In this document: positions 11,521 through 19,575 of the stretch, piece by piece
Layout: each line of letters opens with the position of its first letter
Numbering within the stretch: the first letter of the stretch is position 1
NCBI RefSeq assembly: GCF_900115925.1
Contig: NZ_FOYF01000006.1
Location: 186,001-250,000 of the forward strand
Source: Bacillus sp. cl95
GTDB taxonomy: Bacteria > Bacillota > Bacilli > Bacillales > Cytobacillaceae
Length of the DNA stretch: 64,000 bases
Direction: 5' to 3'
Made by a program: the position numbers and the translations under genes
Notes under the pieces: generated by a model
The model's input: the letters and a program-made list of their open reading frames with translations, nothing else
Databases searched by the model: none
Told to the model about the DNA's origin: nothing

Positions 11521-11706
11521 TTAAGAATGTACTTTTCTATCCAAATCTGCAACCATGCGTTGACTCTGCAAATAGTCTTCTTCGCGTCGTTGCTCTACTT
11601 CCATTCGCACTTCATGGCTTTTGCTGTATTCTGCGTATCCAATTCCATGTGCACCCTGCATCGCCTTTTCCATTTCACCCGTGTAGTTCATTTTGATTGT
11701 GTTCAT
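11521..11706 (-). CDS. Small conserved-looking hypothetical protein
   Basis: 61 aa, highly charged and predicted soluble: MNTIKMNYTGEMEKAMQGAH at the N-terminus, then a Glu/Arg-rich probable helix (EVEQRREEDYLQSQRMVADL). No cysteine, signal or membrane segment. GGAAGGG precedes the ATG at a good distance and a terminator follows, so it looks like a real monocistronic gene between yurZ and suf. I do not recognise the family. Confidence 0.6.
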   Translation of the reverse strand: MNTIKMNYTGEMEKAMQGAHGIGYAEYSKSHEVRMEVEQRREEDYLQSQRMVADLDRKVHS

Positions 11707-11829
11707 GTTTTTCCGTCCCTTCCTTTTTGCATTCCAGATTTGTATGCATTAAGAGTTACTTTAAACATGTACCCTATGGTTTTTGGAAAAAACGTCTTTA
11801 TTCAATCCAATTTATGGAGCTCTTTACAG

Positions 11830-12201
11830 TTATTGCTTAAGTTGATTCAATTCTGTCATCGCTTCTTGGATTAATGTAACAGCTTGACTCATTGCTGCTC
11901 CTCCACCAAAAGCCGCCGTCACGCCTACCGCCTCAAGAATTTCCTGTTCAGTAGCCCCTTCATCAAGACACCCCTTTACATGATAGATCATGCAATACTC
12001 ATCTTGTGAATATAGGCTGATTCCAAGTGCAATAAGTTGCTTATCTTTTTTAGAAAGATGCCCTTCGGCAAAACATGCCTGCGTAAAAGCATTATAATGC
12101 TGAACAAGTTCTGGCATTTTCTGCGTAAAGGCACCTAAGCCCATCTTATAATTGTGTAATGATGCGTCAATCGAATTCCTAGGCTCATAATGATGCTCCA
12201 T
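11830..12201 (-). CDS. yurZ: YurZ, carboxymuconolactone decarboxylase-like protein
   Basis: 123 aa AhpD/CMD-like protein. The family includes decarboxylases and thiol-peroxide reducing proteins. The segment YHVKGCLDEGATEQEILEAVGVTAAFGGG is the CMD motif, but only one cysteine is present instead of the CxxC of AhpD, so peroxidase activity is doubtful. The ATG at 12201 with GGAG 8 nt upstream is preferred to a GTG at 12210. yurZ lies next to suf in B. subtilis too. Confidence 0.85.
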   Translation of the reverse strand: MEHHYEPRNSIDASLHNYKMGLGAFTQKMPELVQHYNAFTQACFAEGHLSKKDKQLIALGISLYSQDEYCMIYHVKGCLDEGATEQEILEAVGVTAAFGGGAAMSQAVTLIQEAMTELNQLKQ

Positions 12202-12242
12202 CTTAAACACTCCAATCTCGTCATTTTCCCATTTAGTATGGA

Positions 12243-12327
12243 TTCGAGGGGGAAAAAGTATGCGATGAAATTAGCGAAGATTAAGTGTCCTTGATTTAGT
12301 TCGATTTTGTTGTACTTTTCCCTCGAA
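12243..12327. repeat. Inverted repeat in the metQ-yurZ spacer
   Basis: TTCGAGGGGGAAAAAGTA at 12243-12260 and TACTTTTCCCTCGAA at 12313-12327 are complementary apart from three extra bases. The loop is 52 nt. No gene is seen in this spacer. Confidence 0.5.
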
Positions 12328-12400
12328 CCTTAGGTCGGCTTCCTTCTTAAATCCGACGGTGCTGCCACTTTTTCCGACACAGACCACCCCATACAAAAAA

Positions 12401-12426
12401 GCAAACCCTCAAAGGTCTGCTTTTTT
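12401..12426 (-). terminator. metNPQ terminator
   Basis: Stem GCAAACC / GGTCTGC (one wobble) with A and T runs on both sides, just beyond the metQ stop. Confidence 0.8.
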
Positions 12427-12441
12427 GCCAATAAAACTATA

Positions 12442-13254
12442 TTATTTAACTGGTACGACTGCACCTTCGTATTTTTCAAGGATGAAGTCTTGGATTTTTT
12501 TAGAGTGAAGAACTTCAACAAGTGCTTTGATACCTGCTTTGTTTTCGTCACCTTTGCGAACTGCGATTACGTTAACGTATGGAGAATCGCTTTCTTCGAT
12601 AGCAATGCTATCCTTCAATGGATTTAAACCAGCATCGATTGCATAGTTAGAGTTAATTAAAACTGCATCGCCTTCGTTGTTGTTGTAGATTTGTGGAAGA
12701 AGTGATGCTTCGTATTCTGCGTCAAATTTCAAGTTCTTCTTGTTTTCAACGATGTCTTCAACTGTTGCTTCAGTTTTTTCAATACCGTCTTTTAGTTTGA
12801 TTAAACCTTGCTTTTCTAATAATGAAAGGATACGTCCATGGTCTGCGACTGAACTACTTACGATGATGTGCGCGCCTTCTGGAAGCTCATCAAGGCTCTT
12901 GTATTTCTTAGAGTAAACACCGATTGGTTCGATATGAATTCCGCCTGCATTAACAAATCCATAGCCATGTTCTTTGTTTTGAGCATTAAGGTAAGGAATG
13001 TGTTGGAAATAGTTCGCATCTAATTCTTTTGATTCTAAAGCTTGGTTTGGTAATACATAGTCTTGGAACGTCTTGATTTCAAGCTCATAGCCTTTTTCTT
13101 TTAACAAAGGCTTAACTTCTTCTAAAATTTCAGCGTGTGGGACGTTTGATGCACCAACAACCAATTTCTTTGAATCTTCGCTACCGCTTTTTCCGCAAGC
13201 TGATAAAACAAGTGCAACTGCTAATGTTAAAAGAACGCTCAACCATTTTTTCAT
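12442..13254 (-). CDS. metQ: MetQ, methionine-binding lipoprotein
   Basis: 270 aa NlpA-family solute-binding lipoprotein that captures methionine outside the membrane for MetNP. The signal peptide MKKWLSVLLTLAVALVLSAC ends in the lipobox LSAC. Family segments VVGASNVPHAEILE, YFQHIPYLNAQNKEHG and NSNYAIDAGLNP are present. Third gene of metN-P-Q behind a SAM riboswitch. Confidence 0.94.
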   Translation of the reverse strand: MKKWLSVLLTLAVALVLSACGKSGSEDSKKLVVGASNVPHAEILEEVKPLLKEKGYELEIKTFQDYVLPNQALESKELDANYFQHIPYLNAQNKEHGYGFVNAGGIHIEPIGVYSKKYKSLDELPEGAHIIVSSSVADHGRILSLLEKQGLIKLKDGIEKTEATVEDIVENKKNLKFDAEYEASLLPQIYNNNEGDAVLINSNYAIDAGLNPLKDSIAIEESDSPYVNVIAVRKGDENKAGIKALVEVLHSKKIQDFILEKYEGAVVPVK

Positions 13255-13267
13255 TTTGACCTCTCCC

Positions 13268-13936
13268 TTATCTTTTATCTAATTTTGTAGTGATTCTATC
13301 ACCAATAAATTGAATAACGAAAACAATGACAAGAATGATAATTGTTGCAACTAGGGTTACATCATGACGGCTCCTTTGGAATCCTTGAAGGTACGCAAGA
13401 TTTCCAAGACCGCCGGCTCCGATTACACCGGCCATTGCCGTATAACCGACAAGTGCGATTGCTGTAACCGTAATACCAGAAACAAGCGCTGGCATAGATT
13501 CTGGAAGTAATACTTTAAAGATGATTGTACTTGTTTTAGCACCCATTGATTTTGCCGCTTCAATGACACCTTTATCAATTTCACGCAAGCCGATTTCAAC
13601 CATTCTCGCATAAAACGGTGCAGCACCGACTATTAATGCCGGTAATGCAGCTTCTTCCCCAATCATGCTGCCTACCAACAGTTTCGTGAATGGTATGAGC
13701 AACACAATCAGGATGATAAATGGAATCGATCTGAAGATGTTTACAAAAGCACTGATGACTATATTAACTGGACGATTTTCCCAAATATTCCCCTTTGAAG
13801 TCAGGAATAAAAGAAGTCCAAGCAAAGCCCCTAAAAAGAACGTCACGACAACTGAAATTGCGGACATATATAAGGTTTCAATCGTCGCTTGCCACATATT
13901 ATCCCAAATTACATTCGGCAGCAATTTATCAAGCAT
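13268..13936 (-). CDS. metP: MetP, methionine ABC permease
   Basis: 222 aa, the size of B. subtilis MetP. Five hydrophobic segments and the ABC-permease EAA-like loop EAAKSMGAKTSTIIFKVLLPES (written here in part) are visible. The start MLDKLLPNVIWDN at 13936 overlaps the metN stop by 8 nt (translational coupling) and fits the family; a start 25 codons earlier would lie inside metN. Confidence 0.94.
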   Translation of the reverse strand: MLDKLLPNVIWDNMWQATIETLYMSAISVVVTFFLGALLGLLLFLTSKGNIWENRPVNIVISAFVNIFRSIPFIILIVLLIPFTKLLVGSMIGEEAALPALIVGAAPFYARMVEIGLREIDKGVIEAAKSMGAKTSTIIFKVLLPESMPALVSGITVTAIALVGYTAMAGVIGAGGLGNLAYLQGFQRSRHDVTLVATIIILVIVFVIQFIGDRITTKLDKR

Positions 13937-14954
13937 TGTTAACAACCTCCACTCCGACTTGCTGAGAGCGTATGAAGTCAACTGCTCTTTCGACTTCTTC
14001 ACCATCTCCATCTATATGAATAAACAATGTTCCATAAGAGCCATTTTGAGTTTGTGAAATCTTTCCTTGCAAGATATTAACCGTAACGTTAAAGTTGCGA
14101 ACAAGATTCGTAATGAGTGGACTCTCCGTCGATTCACCAACAAAAGTCAGTTGAACGATATGTCCTTGCGGATAAAGTTCTATCAAATGATCCGCTGTTT
14201 CCTTCGTTTCTTCTGGTTCTGTCACTTGTTGAACGAAACGTTTCGTTATGGCTTGCTCTGGATTTTTGAAAACATCAAGCACCGGACCAAGTTCAACGAT
14301 ACGTCCACCCTCCATCACTGCCACTCGGTGACAAATTTTTCGAATGACATGCATTTCGTGCGTAATAAGAACAATGGTTAATCCAAGTCGCTTATTAATA
14401 TCCACCAGTAAGTCTAGTATGCTATCCGTTGTTTGTGGATCAAGAGCGGAAGTGGCTTCATCACAAAGGAGTACTTTTGGGTTATTGGCTAGCGCTCTAG
14501 CAATTCCTACCCTTTGTTTCTGTCCGCCACTGAGTTGGGAAGGGTAAGCATTTTCTCTACCTTCAAGACCAACTAGCTTAATTAGCTCATTTACTCTCTT
14601 GCTTCTCTCTTGTTTTCCAACACCGGCAATTTCTAATGGAAACGCAATGTTTTCCGCAACCGTCCTCGACCATAGAAGGTTGAAATGTTGGAAAATCATA
14701 CTGATTTCCTGACGTGCTTTCCTAAGCTGTAAACCCTTGATTTGCGAAACCACTCTTCCGGCAACTGTTATGGAACCTTCTGTTGGGATTTCCAAACCGT
14801 TTAACATTCGGATCAGCGTGCTTTTACCAGCACCACTGTAACCTATTACACCAAAGATCTCTCCCTCTTTTACTTCGAGGTTCACTTCGTCAACTGCTTT
14901 TACCTGTCCGTGCTTTGAAGAAAAGGTCTTTTTGACATTTTTTATTGAAATCAT
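13929..14954 (-). CDS. metN: MetN, methionine importer ATPase
   Basis: 341 aa, the same as in B. subtilis. Walker A GYSGAGKST, the signature [15 protein letters not shown], Walker B VLLCDEATSALD, and a C-terminal NIL domain (about residues 265-341) that in this family binds methionine and inhibits transport. The ATG at 14954 follows GGGTGA; an in-frame GTG at 14966 is possible. First gene of the operon, about 80 nt after the riboswitch terminator. Confidence 0.95.
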   Translation of the reverse strand: MISIKNVKKTFSSKHGQVKAVDEVNLEVKEGEIFGVIGYSGAGKSTLIRMLNGLEIPTEGSITVAGRVVSQIKGLQLRKARQEISMIFQHFNLLWSRTVAENIAFPLEIAGVGKQERSKRVNELIKLVGLEGRENAYPSQLSGGQKQRVGIARALANNPKVLLCDEATSALDPQTTDSILDLLVDINKRLGLTIVLITHEMHVIRKICHRVAVMEGGRIVELGPVLDVFKNPEQAITKRFVQQVTEPEETKETADHLIELYPQGHIVQLTFVGESTESPLITNLVRNFNVTVNILQGKISQTQNGSYGTLFIHIDGDGEEVERAVDFIRSQQVGVEVVNNA

Positions 14955-15033
14955 AGATTCACCCACTTTTATTCCGATTAAGCCTGCTTGTTTCTTTTCC
15001 CAATTAGTGTTCGAATAATCATCTTATTATATT

Positions 15034-15195
15034 AAAAAAACCTTTCTGCGCAGGCAGAAAGGCATAATAAACGATATCCTTTCTCCCATCTCCCAGAGCC
15101 ATAACGCTCTGTGTGAATTGGCACCATTTCAATGACGATTCATTGACGGTTGCCGGGCTTCATCGGGCACATCCCTCCACCTCTCTTGATAAGAG
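15034..15195 (-). ncRNA. SAM (S-box) riboswitch upstream of metNPQ
   Basis: Read on the minus strand: CTTATCAAGAGAGGTGGAGG, GCCCGATGAAGCCCGGCAACC, GGTGCCAATTC and GAGATGGGAGAAAGG, the conserved S-box blocks, followed by a terminator stem CCTTTCTGC...GCAGAAAGG (15041-15062) and a T run. SAM binding should stop transcription before metN. The rest of the 14955-15315 gap holds no gene. Confidence 0.96.
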
Positions 15196-15315
15196 TAAAA
15201 CAACTATATTCAATTAACACTTTAATGGATTTAAGCAGTAAATTTCATTACGAAAGCTATCGTAACATGGATAAAAATGAGTGTCAACAAAAAAATCAAT
15301 TTTCTAAAAATAGCT

Positions 15316-16635
15316 TTATACAGTGGTCGTTTGTGATGTCACCCCTGTTGCTTGCTCGATCGCAAACTCCAAATCTTCAATTAGATCCTCTACATTTTCA
15401 ATTCCAATTGACAGTCTGATTAGATCTTCTGTGACACCTGAAGAGCGTAATCCCTCTGCATCGAGTTGCTGATGCGTTGTACTGGCGGGATGGATAATTA
15501 AACTCTTCGCATCCCCAACGTTCGCCACATGTGCCCATAGTGTTACCGTATCGATAAGTTTCGCTCCAGCTCGCCTTCCTCCACGGATGCCAAACACCAC
15601 AATTGCTCCGGCACCTTTCGGCAAATATTTGTCGGCTAAATTTTTGTCTTTATGCGTTTTATTACCAGGATAGGATAACCACTCAACCGCTGGGTGCTGC
15701 TCTAAGTACTCTACTACTTTATTTGTATTTGCAACATGCTCTTTCATTCGGACATGAAGCGTTTCAAGTCCAAGAGTGAATTGGAATGCGTTTTGAGGGC
15801 TCAAAGATGGTCCAAGATCCCGAAGCAATTGCACTCTTGCCTTAATGATAAACGCAAGCGGTCCGAGCGCCTCACTATAAACAAGGTCATGATAGCTAGG
15901 ATCTGGTTTTGTAAACCCTGGAAACTTAGGCGACTTCCAATCGAATTTTCCTCCATCCACGATAACACCACCAAGAGTGGTTCCATTACCTAAAAGCCAT
16001 TTCGTTGCAGAGTGAATAACGATATCAGCTCCGTGTTCAATCGGACGGCACAAGTAAGGTGTTGCAAACGTGTTATCAACAATCAAAGGAATTCCATATT
16101 CATGTGCAATTGAAGCAACCTTTTCGATATCGAGGACACGCAAGCTTGGATTACCGATTGTTTCAGCAAAAACAGCTTTTGTTTTTTCAGTGATGGCGTT
16201 ACGGATATTTTCTGGATCATCTGGATCAACAAAATGAACTTTAATACCGTATTTAGGTAACGTAACAGCGAAAAGATTGTGGGTTCCACCATAGAGCTGT
16301 GATGAGGCGACGATTTCATCGCCTGCTTCTGCAAGATTTAAAATAGCTAATGATATGGCTGCCATTCCACTGGCTACTGCCAGCGCTCCTACTCCCCCTT
16401 CAAGCAAGGAGACACGCTCTTCAAAAACGGTGACAGTTGGATTATGAATGCGGGTGTATATGTAGCCAGGCTCTTTTAGTGCAAATAAATTGGCCGCGTG
16501 TTCTGTGTTTTGAAATTGGTATGCATTATTCTGATAAATAGGCACAGCACGCGCACCTGTTACGGGATCTGCTGATAATCCTCCATGAACACCAATCGTT
16601 TCAAGCCGATATTGCTTCTTCTTTTCACCCAACAC
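15316..16635 (-). CDS. metY: MetY-type O-acetylhomoserine sulfhydrylase
   Basis: 439 aa PLP enzyme of the Cys/Met metabolism family. The length and motifs fit O-acetylhomoserine aminocarboxypropyltransferase, which makes homocysteine from O-acetylhomoserine and sulfide. Seen are IYTRIHNPT, the PLP lysine in [18 protein letters not shown] and [17 protein letters not shown]. The start is GTG at 16635 with AAAGGAG upstream; an ATG just before it is out of frame. A second S-box controls it. B. subtilis has no metY at this site. A cystathionine synthase role is less likely at this length. Confidence 0.9.
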   Translation of the reverse strand: MLGEKKKQYRLETIGVHGGLSADPVTGARAVPIYQNNAYQFQNTEHAANLFALKEPGYIYTRIHNPTVTVFEERVSLLEGGVGALAVASGMAAISLAILNLAEAGDEIVASSQLYGGTHNLFAVTLPKYGIKVHFVDPDDPENIRNAITEKTKAVFAETIGNPSLRVLDIEKVASIAHEYGIPLIVDNTFATPYLCRPIEHGADIVIHSATKWLLGNGTTLGGVIVDGGKFDWKSPKFPGFTKPDPSYHDLVYSEALGPLAFIIKARVQLLRDLGPSLSPQNAFQFTLGLETLHVRMKEHVANTNKVVEYLEQHPAVEWLSYPGNKTHKDKNLADKYLPKGAGAIVVFGIRGGRRAGAKLIDTVTLWAHVANVGDAKSLIIHPASTTHQQLDAEGLRSSGVTEDLIRLSIGIENVEDLIEDLEFAIEQATGVTSQTTTV

Positions 16636-16654
16636 GCATCTCTCCTTTGGTTAA

Positions 16655-16797
16655 AATAAAAAATCCCACTTCATTAAGAAGAGGGATTTACACTCTTCTT
16701 ATCTTTCAGAGCTGTTGCTCTGATGGATTTAGCACCGTGAATAAACCGGTTGCCGGGCTTCGCAGGGCCATTTCCCTCCGCCACTCTTGATAAGAAT
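16655..16797 (-). ncRNA. SAM (S-box) riboswitch upstream of metY
   Basis: On the minus strand: TCTTATCAAGAGTGGCGGAG, GCGAAGCCCGGCAACCGG, CGGTGCTAAATCC, then a terminator stem AAATCCC...GGGATTT (16689-16661) and T run just before metY. Confidence 0.95.
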
Positions 16798-16883
16798 CAT
16801 ATTAAGTTTTAGTTGTTATCAGAATATTTAAATCAAATATTAACACCATTATCTGAAACATGCAATACCTTTTATTAAAAAAA

Positions 16884-17213
16884 TTAGGAACCCGACTTAC
16901 TTAAATAAAATAACGATTCCACTAACAATACGTTTCTGAAAGACGCTTTCACCTTAATTTCATTCGAAAGCTCTCTCAATTTAATTCTCCCACCCAATAA
17001 ATCATTCAGAACTTCTCTACTACATTGGAGCTGGACGAGCTCTTTTTTTGAAGCATCACTTTCCCTGTCCACGATTTCTCCGTCTTTGAAATGAAGAAAA
17101 CTCCTGTCCTCACCTGTATCAAAAAGAATTCCAAGATCCTTAGTTTGCACTAGTTGAAGGAGATGCTTTTTTGAACGCAGAGATTTTGAGAACTGTTCTA
17201 CAAATTCTTGCAT
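16884..17213 (-). CDS. yusD: YusD-like conserved hypothetical protein
   Basis: 109 aa, soluble, with no signal. Assigned to YusD by size and by position between the met region and yusE-yusF-yusG-gcvH. Seen: DLGILFDTGEDRSFLHFKDGEIV, a small beta-rich core resembling SCP2-like lipid-binding folds, though I cannot confirm that. The ATG at 17213 has GGAGTG at good spacing; a GTG at 17222 is too close to it. Function unknown. Confidence 0.7.
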   Translation of the reverse strand: MQEFVEQFSKSLRSKKHLLQLVQTKDLGILFDTGEDRSFLHFKDGEIVDRESDASKKELVQLQCSREVLNDLLGGRIKLRELSNEIKVKASFRNVLLVESLFYLSKSGS

Positions 17214-17397
17214 GAATATCACTCCGTTCCTTAACTACTCTACGGTGATAATTCATGTTTTAGACTCTCTTTTCCTTTTATAATCGTTCGACAATATCTA
17301 TGTATACACCAATAATTCCTAAATATTCCCTCGAAACACAATCATTTCCCGAGAAATATGTCGGACACTACACTCCTTATTCCTATCCTCGTACCAG

Positions 17398-17709
17398 TTA
17401 GGCAAAGAACTCTCTCACTTTCGTTAATAAATAGGGAACGGATCGAAAAGCATATATCATCTCTTTCACTTCACCTTCTTTTATGAACACAAGGCATGGT
17501 ACACTCATGACTTTAAATTTCAAGGCAAGTTCCGGTATGTAATTTAAGTCGATTTTGGCTATCTTCAATTCAGGCATAACCGCTTCTGTTACTTCCAACA
17601 TCTTGGATGCCATAGCACAGGTTCCACATAACGGCGTATAAAAATAGGCCAATCCTGTCGATTGGCTTTTTAAAAAATCATTAAATTCCTCTTTAGTCCA
17701 CTCTATCAT
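17398..17709 (-). CDS. yusE: YusE, thioredoxin-like protein
   Basis: 103 aa thioredoxin fold. The active-site motif is CGTC in YFYTPLCGTCAMASKM (about residue 28), in place of the classical CGPC. The cis-proline region MSVPCLVFIKEGEV is present, with an extra cysteine after the proline. It starts 4 nt after the yusF stop, so the two are an operon. The substrate is unknown. Confidence 0.85.
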   Translation of the reverse strand: MIEWTKEEFNDFLKSQSTGLAYFYTPLCGTCAMASKMLEVTEAVMPELKIAKIDLNYIPELALKFKVMSVPCLVFIKEGEVKEMIYAFRSVPYLLTKVREFFA

Positions 17710-17712
17710 TTT

Positions 17713-18072
17713 TCAGTCAGTCCATTCTAAAAACTCGGTATGCACATCAATGTTTGCCCCTAGTAAAACGGTAGCCAGGTGGCGCTGAGGTGCCGTAGCT
17801 ACTTCCCGATACATTCTGTCAATATAAAGGTGTTCAGCTTCCGGGAATTCCCTTCGGAATTGCTTACGAAGCTTTTCACCAGCATCATCGGCATCAACCA
17901 ATATATAGACATCTTTTTCAAAAAGCATTTCTATCAATTCATCAAGTTTTGTTAAACTAATCGTGCCATTCGTGCAGATGATTTCCACTGGTTCTTTTAC
18001 GATTTTTTTTACTTTTTTCTTGTCGGATGTACCTTCAACAATAATCACCTTATCAACAGTCGTTTCATTCAT
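17713..18072 (-). CDS. yusF: YusF, small toprim-domain protein
   Basis: 119 aa single toprim domain, as in RNase M5-like proteins and primases. The catalytic glutamate is in VIIVEGTSDKKKV and the DxD motif in YILVDADDAGEKLRKQF. The ATG at 18072 with GGGTGA is preferred to a GTG at 18081. The cellular role of YusF is unknown; a nuclease or nucleotidyl-transfer role is inferred from the fold. Confidence 0.83.
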   Translation of the reverse strand: MNETTVDKVIIVEGTSDKKKVKKIVKEPVEIICTNGTISLTKLDELIEMLFEKDVYILVDADDAGEKLRKQFRREFPEAEHLYIDRMYREVATAPQRHLATVLLGANIDVHTEFLEWTD

Positions 18073-18216
18073 TATGATCACCCGGGACGAAGTAGTTGGT
18101 TATTGTTAACATATTCAAGTTTGTCGTTTTGGTGTCTTTACGTGCCGTTATTCTCTAACAACATTGTCCCTGTTTTATTTTAGTTTTGCAAACAATATGC
18201 CATTTACTAGACGTTT

Positions 18217-18456
18217 TTAACACCAGCCACCTTCATCACAATCAGTGTAGCGTGCATCTTTTCCTTCAGTTGCAGTGACATTTTGATATATTTTTTGCTG
18301 TTCTGCTTCATAATGATGTTCTAAATGAATTTGAAATCCTTCTGGCAACTCAATATTTCCGATTTTTTCATTTTCTAAATATAGTTGTATTTGTCCGTTT
18401 TCTAACTTCCCAATTACTCTGTCTGTGATTTCAAGTTTATGATGTTTCAATGTCAT
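18217..18456 (-). CDS. yusG: YusG, small conserved protein
   Basis: 79 aa, same size and position as B. subtilis YusG. Function unknown. The C-terminus YTDCDEGGWC holds two cysteines six residues apart, a feature that stands out in an otherwise plain soluble protein. GAGAGGAAGT precedes the ATG. It lies between yusF and gcvH. Confidence 0.82.
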   Translation of the reverse strand: MTLKHHKLEITDRVIGKLENGQIQLYLENEKIGNIELPEGFQIHLEHHYEAEQQKIYQNVTATEGKDARYTDCDEGGWC

Positions 18457-18533
18457 AATATGACTTCCTCTCTCTTAATTTACAAATAGCATTCCCTCCT
18501 TTCGTGATTTTTGGTTTGCCATTAAATAGAAAA

Positions 18534-18555
18534 AGCACCCTTAAAAAAGGGTGCT
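18534..18555 (-). terminator. gcvH terminator
   Basis: Stem AGCACCCT / AGGGTGCT, followed on the minus strand by TTTTTC. It begins 8 nt after the gcvH stop. Confidence 0.85.
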
Positions 18556-18562
18556 CGCAATA

Positions 18563-18940
18563 TTACTTGATCATTTCTTCGTATTGTTCAGCCGTCATTA
18601 AGCTTTCAATTTCATTCTTATCAGTTGGTTCAACCACGATCATCCATGCCTTTTCATACGGAGATTCGTTAACAAACTCAGGGTTATCGTTTAAATCTTC
18701 GTTTACAGCGACTACTTTTCCGCTGATTGGTGCATACAATTCAGATACCGTCTTTACGGATTCAACGCTTCCGAAAGGCTCATCAGCAGATACTTCGTCG
18801 CCTACTTCTGGAAGCTCAACGAATACGATGTCTCCAAGTTCAGATTGTGCGAAATATGTAATCCCAACACGCACTTGTTCCCCTTCAACTTTTACCCATT
18901 CATGCTCTTCAGAATAACGCAATTCTTTTGGTGTACTCAT
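18563..18940 (-). CDS. gcvH: GcvH, glycine cleavage H protein
   Basis: 125 aa lipoyl carrier of the glycine cleavage system; in Bacillus it is also the first acceptor in lipoate relay. The lipoylated lysine is in [18 protein letters not shown] (about residue 63). [14 protein letters not shown] and the C-terminal NPYEKAWM-like [15 protein letters not shown] are typical. The ATG has GGAGGG upstream. gcvT and gcvP are not nearby, as in B. subtilis. Confidence 0.96.
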   Translation of the reverse strand: MSTPKELRYSEEHEWVKVEGEQVRVGITYFAQSELGDIVFVELPEVGDEVSADEPFGSVESVKTVSELYAPISGKVVAVNEDLNDNPEFVNESPYEKAWMIVVEPTDKNEIESLMTAEQYEEMIK

Positions 18941-19013
18941 TTAAAATCCCTCCGCTTTCTCATTACAATCTATAATCGAAAATGATCGATTTCAATATTA
19001 ATGGTTTCTTGCT

Positions 19014-19382
19014 CTATGAATGCAATTTACTCCATTGCGCTTCGTAGTCTGCTTCCTTGAAACCTAAAGTTACCTTTTGGCCATCGGTTAAAAGAGGTCT
19101 TTTGATAAGCATGCCATCTGATGCAAGCAAGCTTAACATTTCATCCTCTGACATCGTTTTAAGCTTATCTTTTAAACCTAATTCACGATACTTTAGACCG
19201 CTAGTATTGAAGAACTTCTTTAGGTCGAGACCACTTTGCTTATACGCTTCTTCCAGTTCGCTTTTAGAAGGAGGATTTTCAACAATATGTACTTCCTTAT
19301 ACTCTAGCTCATGAGAATCGAGCCATTTCTTCGCATTTCTGCATGTTCCGCATTTCGGATACCAATAAAAGGTTAAAGCCAC
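19014..19382 (-). CDS. yusI: YusI, ArsC/Spx-family protein
   Basis: 122 aa of the arsenate reductase (ArsC)/Spx family. The N-terminal motif FYWYPKCGTCRNAKKWL gives a CxxC as in Spx, and LITDGQ-like RPLLTDGQKVTLGF is typical. The start is set at the GTG at 19382 because AAGGTGGTGG lies just upstream; a GTG at 19400 gives 6 more residues. It could be a thiol-redox regulator or a reductase; no arsenic genes are near. Confidence 0.82.
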   Translation of the reverse strand: MALTFYWYPKCGTCRNAKKWLDSHELEYKEVHIVENPPSKSELEEAYKQSGLDLKKFFNTSGLKYRELGLKDKLKTMSEDEMLSLLASDGMLIKRPLLTDGQKVTLGFKEADYEAQWSKLHS

Positions 19383-19529
19383 ATATTCCACCACCTTCAC
19401 GATTGATTCAAAGAAATAGTATCATATGTTTTCATAAAATACTAACTAGCAAGCATAAAGCCATCTCAAATAAATTAATTTCGACTTTATCTTTCAAAAT
19501 TCCTTCTTCTTAAAAAGAAAAAATAAAAT

Positions 19530-19558
19530 CCCCTTCTCAAATATACTCGAAGAAGGGG
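19530..19558 (-). terminator. fadNAE terminator
   Basis: Stem CCCCTTCT / AGAAGGGG with a T-rich tail on the minus strand, just beyond the fadE stop. Confidence 0.85.
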
Positions 19559-19575
19559 AAAATGATCATTAAGAA

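Noticed and set aside
14067-14381. 104-codon open frame opposite metN
   Set aside because: A shadow frame without ribosome site.
17398-18081. YusE-YusF as a defence system (toprim plus thioredoxin)
   Set aside because: The genes lie in conserved core synteny with gcvH and fad genes, which argues for housekeeping.
18504-18917. 137-codon open frame opposite gcvH
   Set aside because: It is a shadow of gcvH and reads through its terminator.
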